NCBI GenBank assembly: GCA_022648325.1
Contig: JALCMG010000004.1
Location: 1 to 64,000 of the forward strand
Reading direction: 5' to 3'
Origin: Olsenella sp.
GTDB taxonomy: Bacteria > Actinomycetota > Coriobacteriia > Coriobacteriales > Atopobiaceae
DNA length: 64,000 nt
Shown here: one piece after another, positions 16,073 through 25,209 of the stretch
Layout: every line of letters begins with the position of its first letter
Position numbering within the stretch: position 1 is the stretch's first letter
Made by a program: the position numbers and the translations under genes
The notes under the pieces: generated by a model
Seen by the model: only the letters and a program-made list of their open reading frames with translations
Database searches by the model: none
Told to the model about the DNA's origin: nothing

Positions 16073-17140
16073 CTAGCGCTGCGGTGGAAGCGGTACCCCC
16101 AGGTGTTCGAATGCGGCAGGGGTTGCCTGACGTCCCTGCGGCGTACGCACGATAAGACCACGCTGCAATAGGTAGGGCTCGTATACGTCCTCAAGGGTAG
16201 ACGGATCCTCACCAACAGCCGAGGCAATGGTGGTAAGCCCCACGGGACGGCCCCTGAAGGTACCCGTGAGCGCGGTGAGAATCTTCTTGTCCATCCAGTC
16301 GAGGCCCATCTCGTCGATCTCGAAGAACGAGAGTGCCTCGGCAGCGACCTCCCACGTGATGGCGCCTCCGGCCCTCACTTGGGCGTAGTCACGCACACGC
16401 TTGAGCAGGCGGTTGGCAAGACGAGGCGTGCCACGTGAGCGCGAGGCAATCTCGGCAGCGCCCTGGTCGTCAATCTCTACCCCAAGGATTTTTGCGGAGC
16501 GCTGGACGATACGTTTAAGCTCGTCAACGGTGTAGTAGTCCAAGCGATACGAGATGCCAAATCGATCACGCAAGGGGCCGGTGAGAAGACCTGTACGGGT
16601 TGTAGCACCAATGAGCGTGAAGTGGGGGACATCAAGCCTGATGGAGCGCGCTGCCGGTCCCTTTCCTATGACGATATCGAGGAAGAAGTCCTCCATAGCA
16701 GGATAGAGGACCTCCTCGACCTGGTGGTTGAGACGGTGTATCTCGTCAACAAAGAGGACGTCACCCTCCTCGAGGTTAGTGAGAATGGCGGCGAGGTCTC
16801 CCGTGCGCGCAATGACTGGCCCCGAGGTTGTGCGAAGACGGGCGCCCATCTCATTGGCAATGACGTTTGCAAGCGTGGTCTTTCCTAAACCCGGGGGGCC
16901 GGAGAAGAGTACGTGGTCGAGGGTCTCGTGGCGATCCTTCGCAGCGGCAATGAGCACGCGGAGGTTGTCGCGCACTCGCTCCTGGCCACAGTATTCGTCA
17001 AGCGTAGTGGGACGAAGGCTGCGGTCAACCTCAAGGTCATCCGCCGTGAGTTCTCCCGTCACAGGACGAGGCGCACCATGAGTGCGCCCAGACCCCGGAA
17101 CGCCATCGAAGAGGTCCTCCTCTTGTGCCTCCCACGTCAC
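16073..17140 (-). CDS. ruvB: Holliday junction branch-migration helicase RuvB
   Basis: AAA+ motor of 355 residues that drives branch migration of Holliday junctions together with RuvA. Walker A is GPPGLGKTT (81-89), Walker B is LFVDEIHRL with DEIH at 132-135, sensor 1 is in the IGATTRTG segment, and the C-terminal winged helix contains [12 protein letters not shown]. Length and order are standard for the family. It overlaps the ruvA stop by 4 bp (ATGA), so the two are translationally coupled. Confidence 0.98.
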   Translation of the reverse strand: MTWEAQEEDLFDGVPGSGRTHGAPRPVTGELTADDLEVDRSLRPTTLDEYCGQERVRDNLRVLIAAAKDRHETLDHVLFSGPPGLGKTTLANVIANEMGARLRTTSGPVIARTGDLAAILTNLEEGDVLFVDEIHRLNHQVEEVLYPAMEDFFLDIVIGKGPAARSIRLDVPHFTLIGATTRTGLLTGPLRDRFGISYRLDYYTVDELKRIVQRSAKILGVEIDDQGAAEIASRSRGTPRLANRLLKRVRDYAQVRAGGAITWEVAAEALSFFEIDEMGLDWMDKKILTALTGTFRGRPVGLTTIASAVGEDPSTLEDVYEPYLLQRGLIVRTPQGRQATPAAFEHLGVPLPPQR

Positions 17141-17769
17141 AGGTTTCCTCCAAGTCTTCTCAGCGCAAACTGGATAGCCTTCTCGACGGTGACGGCACCA
17201 GCGTCCTCGTACCCGTCAAGGGCAAGCTGAGCCTCCTGCGGCGAGAACCCCATGGACAGGAGCGCGGCGGTTGCCTCCTCGGTGACAGACTGGGCGGCAT
17301 CGGGAACTTTGGCCTGGCGCGCTGCGGGTTCGCTCATACCCACAAGGCCGCGCAGCGTGGCGTCCTTGGCAAAGACATCCTGCAGCTCGACGAGGAGCCG
17401 TTGTGCCTTCCTCCTGCCAACACCCGGCACTTGCGCCATGCGCTCCTCGTCCTGGAGGGTAACGATGCTCGCAAGGGTTGCCGGAGAAAAGGTGGAGAGT
17501 ACCGCCAGCGCAAGCTTGGGGCCTACGCCTGAGACAGCAACGAGCTTATCGAACACCGCTCGTTCCTCTCGCGTGGCAAAGCCGTAGAGTTCCACGGCGT
17601 TTTCTTTCACGAGCATGCGCGTGAGCACGGTGACGCCGGCCTCCCCAACTGCGGGAAGCGATGCCGCGGTGGTTGCGGAGACCCCAAGCTCGTAGCCAAC
17701 GCCCCCGACGTCGATGACCACGTGGGTGGGAAGTACCTCCAAAAGGGTACCTGTGAGCTGCACGATCAT
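17137..17769 (-). CDS. ruvA: Holliday junction DNA-binding protein RuvA
   Basis: A 210-residue RuvA. An N-terminal OB fold is followed by two helix-hairpin-helix motifs ([12 protein letters not shown] and [16 protein letters not shown]) and a C-terminal domain that contacts RuvB. RuvA forms tetramers that hold the Holliday junction in square-planar form. It overlaps ruvC and ruvB by 4 bp each, giving a compact ruvC-ruvA-ruvB operon. Confidence 0.97.
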   Translation of the reverse strand: MIVQLTGTLLEVLPTHVVIDVGGVGYELGVSATTAASLPAVGEAGVTVLTRMLVKENAVELYGFATREERAVFDKLVAVSGVGPKLALAVLSTFSPATLASIVTLQDEERMAQVPGVGRRKAQRLLVELQDVFAKDATLRGLVGMSEPAARQAKVPDAAQSVTEEATAALLSMGFSPQEAQLALDGYEDAGAVTVEKAIQFALRRLGGNL

Positions 17770-18419
17770 TGGGTATTCCTCCTGCTCTGCCGTACGTGGC
17801 CAAGCGGCGAGGCCTCGCGGCGTACGCTCGCAAGCCGCGCTGCGGTGGCCGCTGCGGTAACGCTACGCGCCGTTGCGGCATCAAGCTCCTCCTGCGCGCG
17901 CGCCTGCTCGAATACCTGAACCGCCGCACCCTCACGCGTGAGCCGTTGAGTTCTCGAGAGGTTGGCATGGCAGATGGCCGCAGCCAGCGCGTCTGCGCAG
18001 TGATCTGGGCGTGGGTCGTGGTCGAGGGCAAGGATGTTTCTCACCATAAAGATGACCTGGCGCTTGTCTGCAGATCCGGTGCCCACGACAGCCTGCTTGA
18101 TTTGCATGGGGGTGTACTCCCCCAGCTCGAGGCCTGCCTCCGCCGCAGCCACAAGAGCCGCGCCCCTCGCATGCGCCGTTGCAAGCGCCGACCGTGAGTT
18201 CTCACCAAAGAAGATCTTCTCTATGGCAAGTTGACTTGGAGCATAGGTTTGGATGGCTTTGGAGATGCCTTCGTAGATTTTGCCCAGGCGGCGATCGATG
18301 GACTCGGACGACGAGGTGGAGACGCAGCCGTATGCGCGAGCCCTGCAGACAGACCCGCGCGTCTCGACCACGCCCCAGCCTGTGTTTGCAAGGCCGGGAT
18401 CAACGCCCAGAATGATCAT
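17766..18419 (-). CDS. ruvC: Holliday junction resolvase RuvC with a C-terminal extension
   Basis: Endonuclease that resolves Holliday junctions by paired nicks. The RNase-H-like core shows D7 in ILGVDPGLANTG, E67 in LAIEKIFFG, and H140 and D143 in PDHCADALAAA; a histidine at the third metal position is also used by Thermus RuvC. The protein has 217 residues against about 160-190 for most homologues; the extra tail from about residue 160 is rich in Ala and Arg and has no known function. The ATG at 18419 places the first catalytic strand at the N terminus. A LexA-like box lies just upstream. Confidence 0.95.
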   Translation of the reverse strand: MIILGVDPGLANTGWGVVETRGSVCRARAYGCVSTSSSESIDRRLGKIYEGISKAIQTYAPSQLAIEKIFFGENSRSALATAHARGAALVAAAEAGLELGEYTPMQIKQAVVGTGSADKRQVIFMVRNILALDHDPRPDHCADALAAAICHANLSRTQRLTREGAAVQVFEQARAQEELDAATARSVTAAATAARLASVRREASPLGHVRQSRRNTQ

Positions 18420-18451
18420 GAGAAGCACCCCCTCTCCGCAGGACAATGGTT

Positions 18452-18465
18452 AGAACGTTCGTTCT
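18452..18465. promoter_or_regulatory. LexA (SOS) box upstream of ruvC
   Basis: AGAACGTTCGTTCT contains GAAC-N4-GTTC, the core of the Gram-positive/actinobacterial SOS box (CGAAC-N4-GTTCG) with one mismatch on each outer side. It sits 33-46 bp upstream of the ruvC start and next to a TAGAAT hexamer on the minus strand, so LexA binding would block the promoter. Confidence 0.75.
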
Positions 18466-18502
18466 ATTCTAGCATACCGTGCACCAGCATAAAAGGGAAG
18501 GG

Positions 18503-20428
18503 CTAGTTCTCAGAGAAGGTCCTCCATATGGAACTGTCGCCGGGTGTCCCGCCCCGACCAGGTCGGCCGCCTTGGCCATGTCTGCCTGCGCGGCCCTCGG
18601 GCTGGTCGGCAGCAAGGCCTCCCGTAAGCGAGAAGTCTCGCAGGAGATTAAGCACGTCACGCATATCTCGCTCGCGGTCTTGAGGCCCCACTGGTGCGCT
18701 GGACTCTTCCCCATCCTGCTGTGCAGTGCCTACAGTGGGAGCCTCTGGCACGCCTCCCAAATCATGGACAGCAGAGGCGATGGCCTCGTCGAGGTCATCC
18801 CCAAGCGAGATGGTTCCTCCAATCCCCTCGCCTGCGCGCTCCGCCTTTGACCGTGCTCGATCGCGCCACGCCATGCCAAGCGGCCACGCAACGTCCTCGA
18901 GCGTGCGAGATGAGGCGACTATGACCGGGCCACAGGACATGCGCGCCGGCTCACACGAGGCGAGGCGGTCAAGTATGGCCGAGACCACCTGGGCGTGCCC
19001 GCCATCGTCCACGATGTCCGAGAGGGGGCGACCCCATTCGATGTGGCTCGCAAGCACGTAGTCGACGAAGTCTATGCGCGACTCTGGGGTGGGACCGCAC
19101 TCCTCGATGCCCGGAATGGCGGGGACCTCGAAGGCATGGCGAGAGGCGCGCGAGATGACGGGCGATATGGTGTTTCTCATGTGCACTAGCTCGATAACTG
19201 CATGCCGGTACACGTCACCCAGGGGTGCGACACCCGGGCGCGGCATCGAGCCAGGTGAGACCTCAAGGGCCAGCGCAGTCTTGTCGAGGTTCGAGAGCGG
19301 CATGGCACCTTCCTCGCGCGCCAATGCCACAAGGTGAGCCTGTGCAAGGTCTGCTGCCAGGGCATGGTCAGGTGAAAGCGCGGCCATGGGGAGCTCTCGG
19401 ACCGGCAACCTGAGGTTCTCGACGAGCCTGCGTGCAGAGACATCAAGATTGTCGTTGGCACCCATCACGAGCAGCGCATGGACGTTGGTGGGACCAAGGG
19501 CGTCGGTAGCCAAAGCGGCGACGGCACTGGAATCCAGCGTGCCATCCACCAGCACGGCAGCCTGGGAAAAGCCCATCTGAGGGAGGGACTCGGCAAGACC
19601 CTGCACCAGCACATTCCAGGCAACGAGCGGGCGGTCGTAGACCTCGGGGTCCAAGGGATGGTCGAGAGGGCCGCTAAGGTCTGGATCGATGTCTGCAATA
19701 AGGAGGTCCTCCTCGAACGAAGGAGACTGGGCGGCAAGCTCGCCCCACGGCGTGAGAACAAAGCTCGAGCCAGTGAACACCTGCGTTCCGTATGTACCGA
19801 GCGAGCCCACGCCGACGATCCAGGAACCCGTTGCCTCGGCATCGTCCATGAAGCGACCGTCGGAAACCGAGACGCCCATGGCAGATGATGGATCGTCCAT
19901 GGCAAACCCATAGCCATCGAGGTAGAGCACTGCGTCGACATCGAAATCATAGTCATCGAAGTCGTTGAGATCGTCGAAGGAGAAGGCGAGACCGAAGTGG
20001 ACGCCGCCCAGCTCGAAAACGGGCAGGCCTGGCGCTGGGCCATCCTCCTCAATGCTCCCCTTCGGATGCTTGTTCGCCTGTCCCGTGGCAGACGAACGCA
20101 GGAGTGCCGAGAGCTTGAGCGGGGTGAGCTCCCCGTCGTGAACGAGAATGGCCTCTGGCGCGGGGGCCCCGTCCGCGTCAGAGAGAACGGGCACGATGCA
20201 GGGGCATGGCACCTCTTCGGAAATCTTGACTAGCGCCTCAGCGAGGTCGAGAAGTAGCCCCTCTTGGCTGGGGGGGTCGACCGGCCAGACGCCCAGCAGG
20301 GCGGCCGCCGGAAACACGACGAGCTGAGCTCCCTCGCCCGCTGCCTTCTTCGCGAGCTCCACCATGCGATCAGCCGTGCGCTCGAGCTCGCCTGCCGTGG
20401 TCCTCATCTGAGCAACCGCGATCTTCAT
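18503..20428 (-). CDS. Degenerate glutamine-dependent NAD synthetase homologue (probable pseudoenzyme)
   Basis: A 641-residue protein with the layout of bacterial NadE: an N-terminal nitrilase-type amidase (1-270) and a C-terminal synthetase fold (285-520), plus a Gly/Arg-rich tail. The frame is intact, but the catalytic motifs are not. The nitrilase glutamate in FPE is alanine (FPAAALLG, A41), and the nucleophilic cysteine is replaced in GLAFSFDD (about S150). The synthetase P-loop SGGxDS reads DGTLDS, and the TGNKSE loop reads SNLDKTAL. The flanking AVAALATDALGP stretch and the later GDVYRHAVIELV stretch still align, so homology is clear. It is unlikely to make NAD; a regulatory or new role is possible. 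It lies between desulfoferrodoxin and ruvC with its own spacing on both sides. Confidence 0.85.
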   Translation of the reverse strand: MKIAVAQMRTTAGELERTADRMVELAKKAAGEGAQLVVFPAAALLGVWPVDPPSQEGLLLDLAEALVKISEEVPCPCIVPVLSDADGAPAPEAILVHDGELTPLKLSALLRSSATGQANKHPKGSIEEDGPAPGLPVFELGGVHFGLAFSFDDLNDFDDYDFDVDAVLYLDGYGFAMDDPSSAMGVSVSDGRFMDDAEATGSWIVGVGSLGTYGTQVFTGSSFVLTPWGELAAQSPSFEEDLLIADIDPDLSGPLDHPLDPEVYDRPLVAWNVLVQGLAESLPQMGFSQAAVLVDGTLDSSAVAALATDALGPTNVHALLVMGANDNLDVSARRLVENLRLPVRELPMAALSPDHALAADLAQAHLVALAREEGAMPLSNLDKTALALEVSPGSMPRPGVAPLGDVYRHAVIELVHMRNTISPVISRASRHAFEVPAIPGIEECGPTPESRIDFVDYVLASHIEWGRPLSDIVDDGGHAQVVSAILDRLASCEPARMSCGPVIVASSRTLEDVAWPLGMAWRDRARSKAERAGEGIGGTISLGDDLDEAIASAVHDLGGVPEAPTVGTAQQDGEESSAPVGPQDRERDMRDVLNLLRDFSLTGGLAADQPEGRAGRHGQGGRPGRGGTPGDSSIWRTFSEN

Positions 20429-20509
20429 GCTTGGACCTTCCCCCTGCTAGATAACACCTGCTAATGATTGTATCCCCGCCCCACTCGCGCACGCCACCCA
20501 CAGAGAAGT

Positions 20510-20538
20510 GTGCCGCCCCGGCACTGCCGGGGCGGCAC
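20510..20538. terminator. 12-bp GC hairpin between desulfoferrodoxin and the NadE-like gene
   Basis: GTGCCGCCCCGG (20510-20521) pairs perfectly with CCGGGGCGGCAC (20527-20538) around a 5-nt loop. It lies 28 bp after the desulfoferrodoxin stop on the minus strand. The U-tract is weak, so termination is likely but not certain. Confidence 0.65.
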
Positions 20539-20566
20539 GACGAGCCCTGCTTCTGGGAGTCTAGTG

Positions 20567-20947
20567 CTAGACCTCGGCCTTCCAGAGACCATGGAGGTTG
20601 CAGTAGGCGTAGACCGTTGCCTTGCCGCCCTCGCCAAGGTGGAAGCGAGCCTCGGGAGCGTCACCGGGCTTGAGGTAGCGGATGACGGTCTTGTCGCCGT
20701 CGGCAAAGAGCAGCCACTCGATGTAGTGCTCGGGAGTCATGGGGTGAGCAACGGAGCCGACGCGGGCAACGAGGCGATCGCCCTCGACGGTAAGGGCAGG
20801 AACGTGCTTCTCGACGGCGGCGTCGGTGGTGTTGGCAACGAGCTCCTCCATGGGCTCGCCGCAGCACACGGGCGTGGGTCCGCCATCAACGATCTTCACG
20901 ACAATGTTGCCGCAGTGCTTGCAGCGATAGATCTTGACGTCTGCCAT
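20567..20947 (-). CDS. dfx: Desulfoferrodoxin (superoxide reductase)
   Basis: A 126-residue two-iron superoxide reductase that reduces superoxide to peroxide without making oxygen, a common oxidative-stress defence in anaerobes. The N-terminal rubredoxin-like centre has C9, C12, C28 and C29 (CKHCGN and CCGEPM). The catalytic centre has EKH (46-48, with the loop lysine), H68, H74, C116 and H119 (CNLHGLW). I placed the start at the ATG at 20947 (GGAGAGG upstream), which gives the standard family length. The leader contains a small hairpin at 20968-20991. Confidence 0.97.
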   Translation of the reverse strand: MADVKIYRCKHCGNIVVKIVDGGPTPVCCGEPMEELVANTTDAAVEKHVPALTVEGDRLVARVGSVAHPMTPEHYIEWLLFADGDKTVIRYLKPGDAPEARFHLGEGGKATVYAYCNLHGLWKAEV

Positions 20948-21141
20948 GGGGCATCCTCTCCTATTCTGGCATCTCCCCGCAGGGCGATGCCACTGTCTGC
21001 GACCACACCCGCAGTCGCTGTCATGCGTATTCTCCCCCACCAAGTGATACTTCATGCACCCGGTAATTGCTATTTTTAAACCTACATATAAGCCACACCG
21101 GCACATGCGGGAATCGCCGGGTGTCTCCGCAAGGAGAATGC

Positions 21142-24100
21142 CTAGGCAACCTTCACGTGACCCGATCGGCCGATGAGGTCGATGACCTCGGCCATGAGGA
21201 CCATGTTGTGGGCATCGATGCGCGTGGGGAGCTCCATGCGCATGACGTCACCTGACGCGCTCTCCACGCGTAGCTCGACGCGGTCAAGGCCGGGATAGCG
21301 GCCAAGGATCTCGCCGAGGTTGTCCATCCGGCCACGCGTGAGGAGGTTGGCGGGCATGTTTATCTCGAGCACCTTGGGACGGTTGGTCTTGTCATTGAGC
21401 TCGAGGGGTTCGATGGAGGTGCAGATGAGCTGGTCCCCACGGTCCCCGCGCTCAAGACGACCCACTGCCTTGATGAAGATGTCACCCGTGCTCTCACCGG
21501 TCTCGGGGTCAACCTCTCCCGCAAGGGTGGCTGCGCACTCCTTATATGCCTTGGGGAAGACCACAAGGGTGGTCTCGGCCTCCATGTCCTCGAGCGTTAC
21601 GATGGCCATGGCGTCGCCCTTCTTGGTGGTCTTCTTCTGGACCGCAGTTGCCATACCGGCGAGGCGAATGGGCTTGTCCTCAGGGACCTTGAAGCGCTCC
21701 ATGGTCGCGCCGGTTGCGGGGTCGGTGTACTCCTCAGAGACAGAGAGGTCGGCAATGGTGTAGTCGCGCGCCTTTGCGAGGGCGTAGGCGTATGGGCGCA
21801 GCGGGTGGTCGGAGACATAGATGCCCAGGACGTCGTGCTCCTGCGCGAGCTTGATGTGGCGGTCCCACTCAACGCCGTCCGGTGCGGGAACCTCGTCCTG
21901 GAAGCCCGAACCGGCCACGGCACCAAACATGTCGAACATCGAGAACTGGCCCACCGCGCGCTCCTTCTGGCGGCGTGCCGCGGCGTCGATGATGTTCTCG
22001 GGGTTGTTCTTGTCGACAAAGTGCATGAGCTGCATTCGGGTATAGCCCGTGGAATCGAAGGCCCCTGCCTTGATGAGGGACTCGGCAACGCGTCGGTTGG
22101 CCTGTGAGCCGTCCACGCGCTCGCAGAAGTCGTGGAGGTTCTTGAAGGGGCCACGGGCGTCGCGCTCGGCCATGATGCACTCGCCCACTCCCTCGCCCAC
22201 GCCACGGATTCCCGCGAAGCCAAAGCGCACACCCTCCGCGGTTGCCGTGAAGTCCTTACCAGACTCGTTGATGTCAGGCGGGAGCACCTGGATGCCCTCG
22301 CGACGGCAGCTCGTGACGTAGTGCACGATCTTGTCGGTCTTGCCCATGTAGGACGTGAGGACCGACGCCATGTACTCGCGCGGGAAGTACGCCTTGAGCC
22401 AGGCGGTCTGCATGACGAGGATCGCGTAGCCGGCGGAGTGCGACTTGTTGAACGCGTAGGAGGCGAACTCCAGGACGTTCTCCCAGATCTCCTGCGCGAC
22501 CTCGCGTTTGTAGCCGTTTGAGACGGCGCCGTTCATCCAGTGGTCGTAGATCGTCTCGTCCGCGCCGTTGCCTTCCCAGTGGAAGACCTGGTCGGTGAGC
22601 ATCTTGATCTTCTTCTTGGCCACCGGCTTGCGCATGCGCGAGTCTGACTCGCCGGCAGTGAACCCCGACATCTTCATCGAGATCTGCATGACCTGCTCCT
22701 GGTAGACCATGGTGCCGTAGGTCTCCTCCAGGATTGGCTTCAGGCGGTCGTCGTAGTACGAGATCCTCTCCTGGCCGTGCATGCGCTTGATGTAGCTGTC
22801 GACCATGCCGGCACCCAGGGGGCCCGGGCGATACAGGGCGATAAGAGCGACGATCTGCTTGTAGGCGTTGGGTTGCATGTTCTTGATGGTGGCGGTCATG
22901 CCAGCGGACTCGACCTGGAAGACGCCTGCCGTGTGGCCCTTGCCCAGGAGCTCGTAGATCTTGGGGTCTGAGAAGTCTATCTTGTCCACGTCGATGTCCA
23001 CGCAGGTGGCGCCAGGCTTGATGCAGGCCTTGACGGCATCGGGCATGCGGTCGATGTCGGACGCGTTGGGATAGGAGTGCCGGATGTTGGCGAGCGCCTT
23101 GTTGATGACCGTGAGCGTGCGCAGGCCCAGGAAGTCCATCTTGAGCAGGCCCATGTCCGCGACCGAGTGGCCCTCGTACTGGGTGATGGTGACGTTGCCC
23201 TTGGTGTCGAGCTTGGTGGGGACGTGGTCGGTCACGGGCGTGGGGGCGATGAGCGTGGCGCAGGCGTGGACGCCCTCGCCGCGCATGAAGCCTTCGATGG
23301 AGAGCGCGGCGTCGATGATGCGGCGGGCGTCCGGGTCTTTGTTGTAGGCGTCCTCGAAGTCGGGCGAGTACTGGTCGGGTTTCTTCTCGTTCTTGTGGAG
23401 GGCGTTGGCAAGCTGGAGCTTGGGGTCGTTCGAGAGCATCTTCGAGAGCTGCTGGCCCTTGTAGACGGGAAAGCCCAGGACGCGGTTGGCGTCGTTGATG
23501 GCCTGCTTGGCCTTGATGGTCGAGTACGTGATGACCTTGCACACGTGGTCCTCGCCGTAGACGTCACGCACGTGCTGCAACACGTCCTGGAGGTGCTCGT
23601 CGTCGAAATCCATGTCGATATCGGGCATCTCGGAGCGCTGTGGAGAGAGGAACCTCTCGAACATGAGGCCGTTCTCGAGAGGGTCGAAGTTCGTGATGTT
23701 CATCGCGTACGCAACGATGGCGCCTGCGGCGGAGCCACGGCCCGGGCCCACGCCGATGCCGTTGTCCTTGGCCCACTGGACGTAGTCCTGGACGATGAGG
23801 AAGTAGTTCGCGAAGCCCTTCTCGGTGATGATCTTGTACTCGTGCTCGAAGCGGTCCTTGACGTTCCAGCCGCCGATCGTGAGGTCGCGCCAGTTCTTGC
23901 CGTAGCGCTTGGCCAGGCCCTTCTCGCACTCCTCGCGGAAGCGCTCGTCCGCCGTCTCGCCCGGGCGGAGCCCAGGGTACTCGGGCAGGTACATGTGGGT
24001 CCAGTCGAGCTCGTAGTTGCACTTGTCGGCTATCTCGAGCGTGGTGTCGCATGCCTCGGGGCACCAGGAGAAGAGCTGGCGCATCTCGTCCTCGGACTTC

Positions 24101-25041
24101 ATGTAGAACTCCGAGCCCTCCATGCGCATGCGGTTGGGGTCGTCGAGCGTGGTTGCCTTGCCAATGCAGGAGAGGATGTCCTGGGTGGAGGCATCGTCGC
24201 GCGTGAGGTAGTGGAAGTCGTTGGTCGCCACGACCTTCACGCCCATCTCGTGCGCCATCTTGACCAGGTACTCGTCGAGCTTGCGGTCGTTCCACCCATT
24301 GCGGAAGGTAAGGCCGTGGTCCTGGATCTCGATGTAGAAGTCGTCGCCAAAGACGTCTTTGAAGGTCTCCGCCCACCTGCGGGCGACACCGAAGTCGCCA
24401 TCGAGGATGCACTGGGGAATGATGCCCTGGACGCAGGCGCTCTGGCAGATGATGCCTTCGTGATACTCCTTGAGCATGTCGAGCGTGGTGCGCGGGCGGT
24501 AGTACATCATCTCGTGGCCGGCGGCCTTGGACATGCACTTTACGAGGTTGTGGTAGCCCGTCTCGTTCTTGGCGAGAAGGATGAGGTGGTAGCGGCGCTG
24601 CTTGGTGCCACGCTCGACGCAGTCATCGGTGATGAAGTAGGCCTCGCAGCCAAAGATGGGCTTTACCTTGAGGCGCGGCCGGTTTGCCTGGACCGCCGCA
24701 AGGTCGTGGCCGGAGGACTCCCACACCGTGACGTCGCTCGCCCACTGGTCGTGGACGCGATCGAAGTAGTTTGCGTCGTCCGCGTCTGGCGAGGGCTCCT
24801 CGAGGTCCCAGCTCTTCTTGAAGCACTCGACGTCGTGGCACCACTGCTTCATGTTTGCCTGGCCGTCGTTGTACTTGCGGCACTCCAGGTCAAGGTTGGG
24901 GATGCCAAACATGTAGCCGTGGTCTGTGAGGGCGACGGCAGGCATGCCCTCGTCAACGGCGCGCTTGACCATGCTTGGGATGGGCGTGGCTCCGTCGAGA
25001 ATCGAGAAGTCGGAGTGGTTATGTAGGTGAACGAATGCCAT
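21142..25041 (-). CDS. dnaE: DNA polymerase III alpha subunit
   Basis: Replicative DNA polymerase of 1299 residues, the catalytic subunit of the holoenzyme. The N-terminal PHP domain starts FVHLHNHSDFSILDG and contains VALTDHG. The C-family polymerase core shows GPGRGSAAGAIVAY and the catalytic aspartates in PDIDMDFDDEH. Helix-hairpin-helix and OB domains follow; the OB region (about 1110-1230) includes RLAGMATAVQ. I chose the ATG at 25041 because the PHP domain starts there; a 51-codon upstream extension has no support. The gene is not overlapped by any credible gene on the other strand, although high GC leaves long antisense frames open. Confidence 0.98.
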   Translation of the reverse strand: MAFVHLHNHSDFSILDGATPIPSMVKRAVDEGMPAVALTDHGYMFGIPNLDLECRKYNDGQANMKQWCHDVECFKKSWDLEEPSPDADDANYFDRVHDQWASDVTVWESSGHDLAAVQANRPRLKVKPIFGCEAYFITDDCVERGTKQRRYHLILLAKNETGYHNLVKCMSKAAGHEMMYYRPRTTLDMLKEYHEGIICQSACVQGIIPQCILDGDFGVARRWAETFKDVFGDDFYIEIQDHGLTFRNGWNDRKLDEYLVKMAHEMGVKVVATNDFHYLTRDDASTQDILSCIGKATTLDDPNRMRMEGSEFYMKSEDEMRQLFSWCPEACDTTLEIADKCNYELDWTHMYLPEYPGLRPGETADERFREECEKGLAKRYGKNWRDLTIGGWNVKDRFEHEYKIITEKGFANYFLIVQDYVQWAKDNGIGVGPGRGSAAGAIVAYAMNITNFDPLENGLMFERFLSPQRSEMPDIDMDFDDEHLQDVLQHVRDVYGEDHVCKVITYSTIKAKQAINDANRVLGFPVYKGQQLSKMLSNDPKLQLANALHKNEKKPDQYSPDFEDAYNKDPDARRIIDAALSIEGFMRGEGVHACATLIAPTPVTDHVPTKLDTKGNVTITQYEGHSVADMGLLKMDFLGLRTLTVINKALANIRHSYPNASDIDRMPDAVKACIKPGATCVDIDVDKIDFSDPKIYELLGKGHTAGVFQVESAGMTATIKNMQPNAYKQIVALIALYRPGPLGAGMVDSYIKRMHGQERISYYDDRLKPILEETYGTMVYQEQVMQISMKMSGFTAGESDSRMRKPVAKKKIKMLTDQVFHWEGNGADETIYDHWMNGAVSNGYKREVAQEIWENVLEFASYAFNKSHSAGYAILVMQTAWLKAYFPREYMASVLTSYMGKTDKIVHYVTSCRREGIQVLPPDINESGKDFTATAEGVRFGFAGIRGVGEGVGECIMAERDARGPFKNLHDFCERVDGSQANRRVAESLIKAGAFDSTGYTRMQLMHFVDKNNPENIIDAAARRQKERAVGQFSMFDMFGAVAGSGFQDEVPAPDGVEWDRHIKLAQEHDVLGIYVSDHPLRPYAYALAKARDYTIADLSVSEEYTDPATGATMERFKVPEDKPIRLAGMATAVQKKTTKKGDAMAIVTLEDMEAETTLVVFPKAYKECAATLAGEVDPETGESTGDIFIKAVGRLERGDRGDQLICTSIEPLELNDKTNRPKVLEINMPANLLTRGRMDNLGEILGRYPGLDRVELRVESASGDVMRMELPTRIDAHNMVLMAEVIDLIGRSGHVKVA

Positions 25042-25209
25042 GTGTTCTCCATGCCGGATGAAGCGGTGTTGGGGCAAAGCATAGCAGAAGGCTCGGTGGG
25101 CGCGTTTTGGCCTACACCCCACCCTACCTGCGGATACAGCATTGTCGCAGATAGAAATCGAGCAGAGGCTCCACACGTTGTTCTCATCGACCACGCCGGT
25201 GCGCGGGCG

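Noticed and set aside
23077-25026. 649-codon plus-strand open frame opposite dnaE
   Set aside because: Biased composition (Val/Leu/Asp/Gly rich) with no domain; dnaE on the minus strand explains the region.
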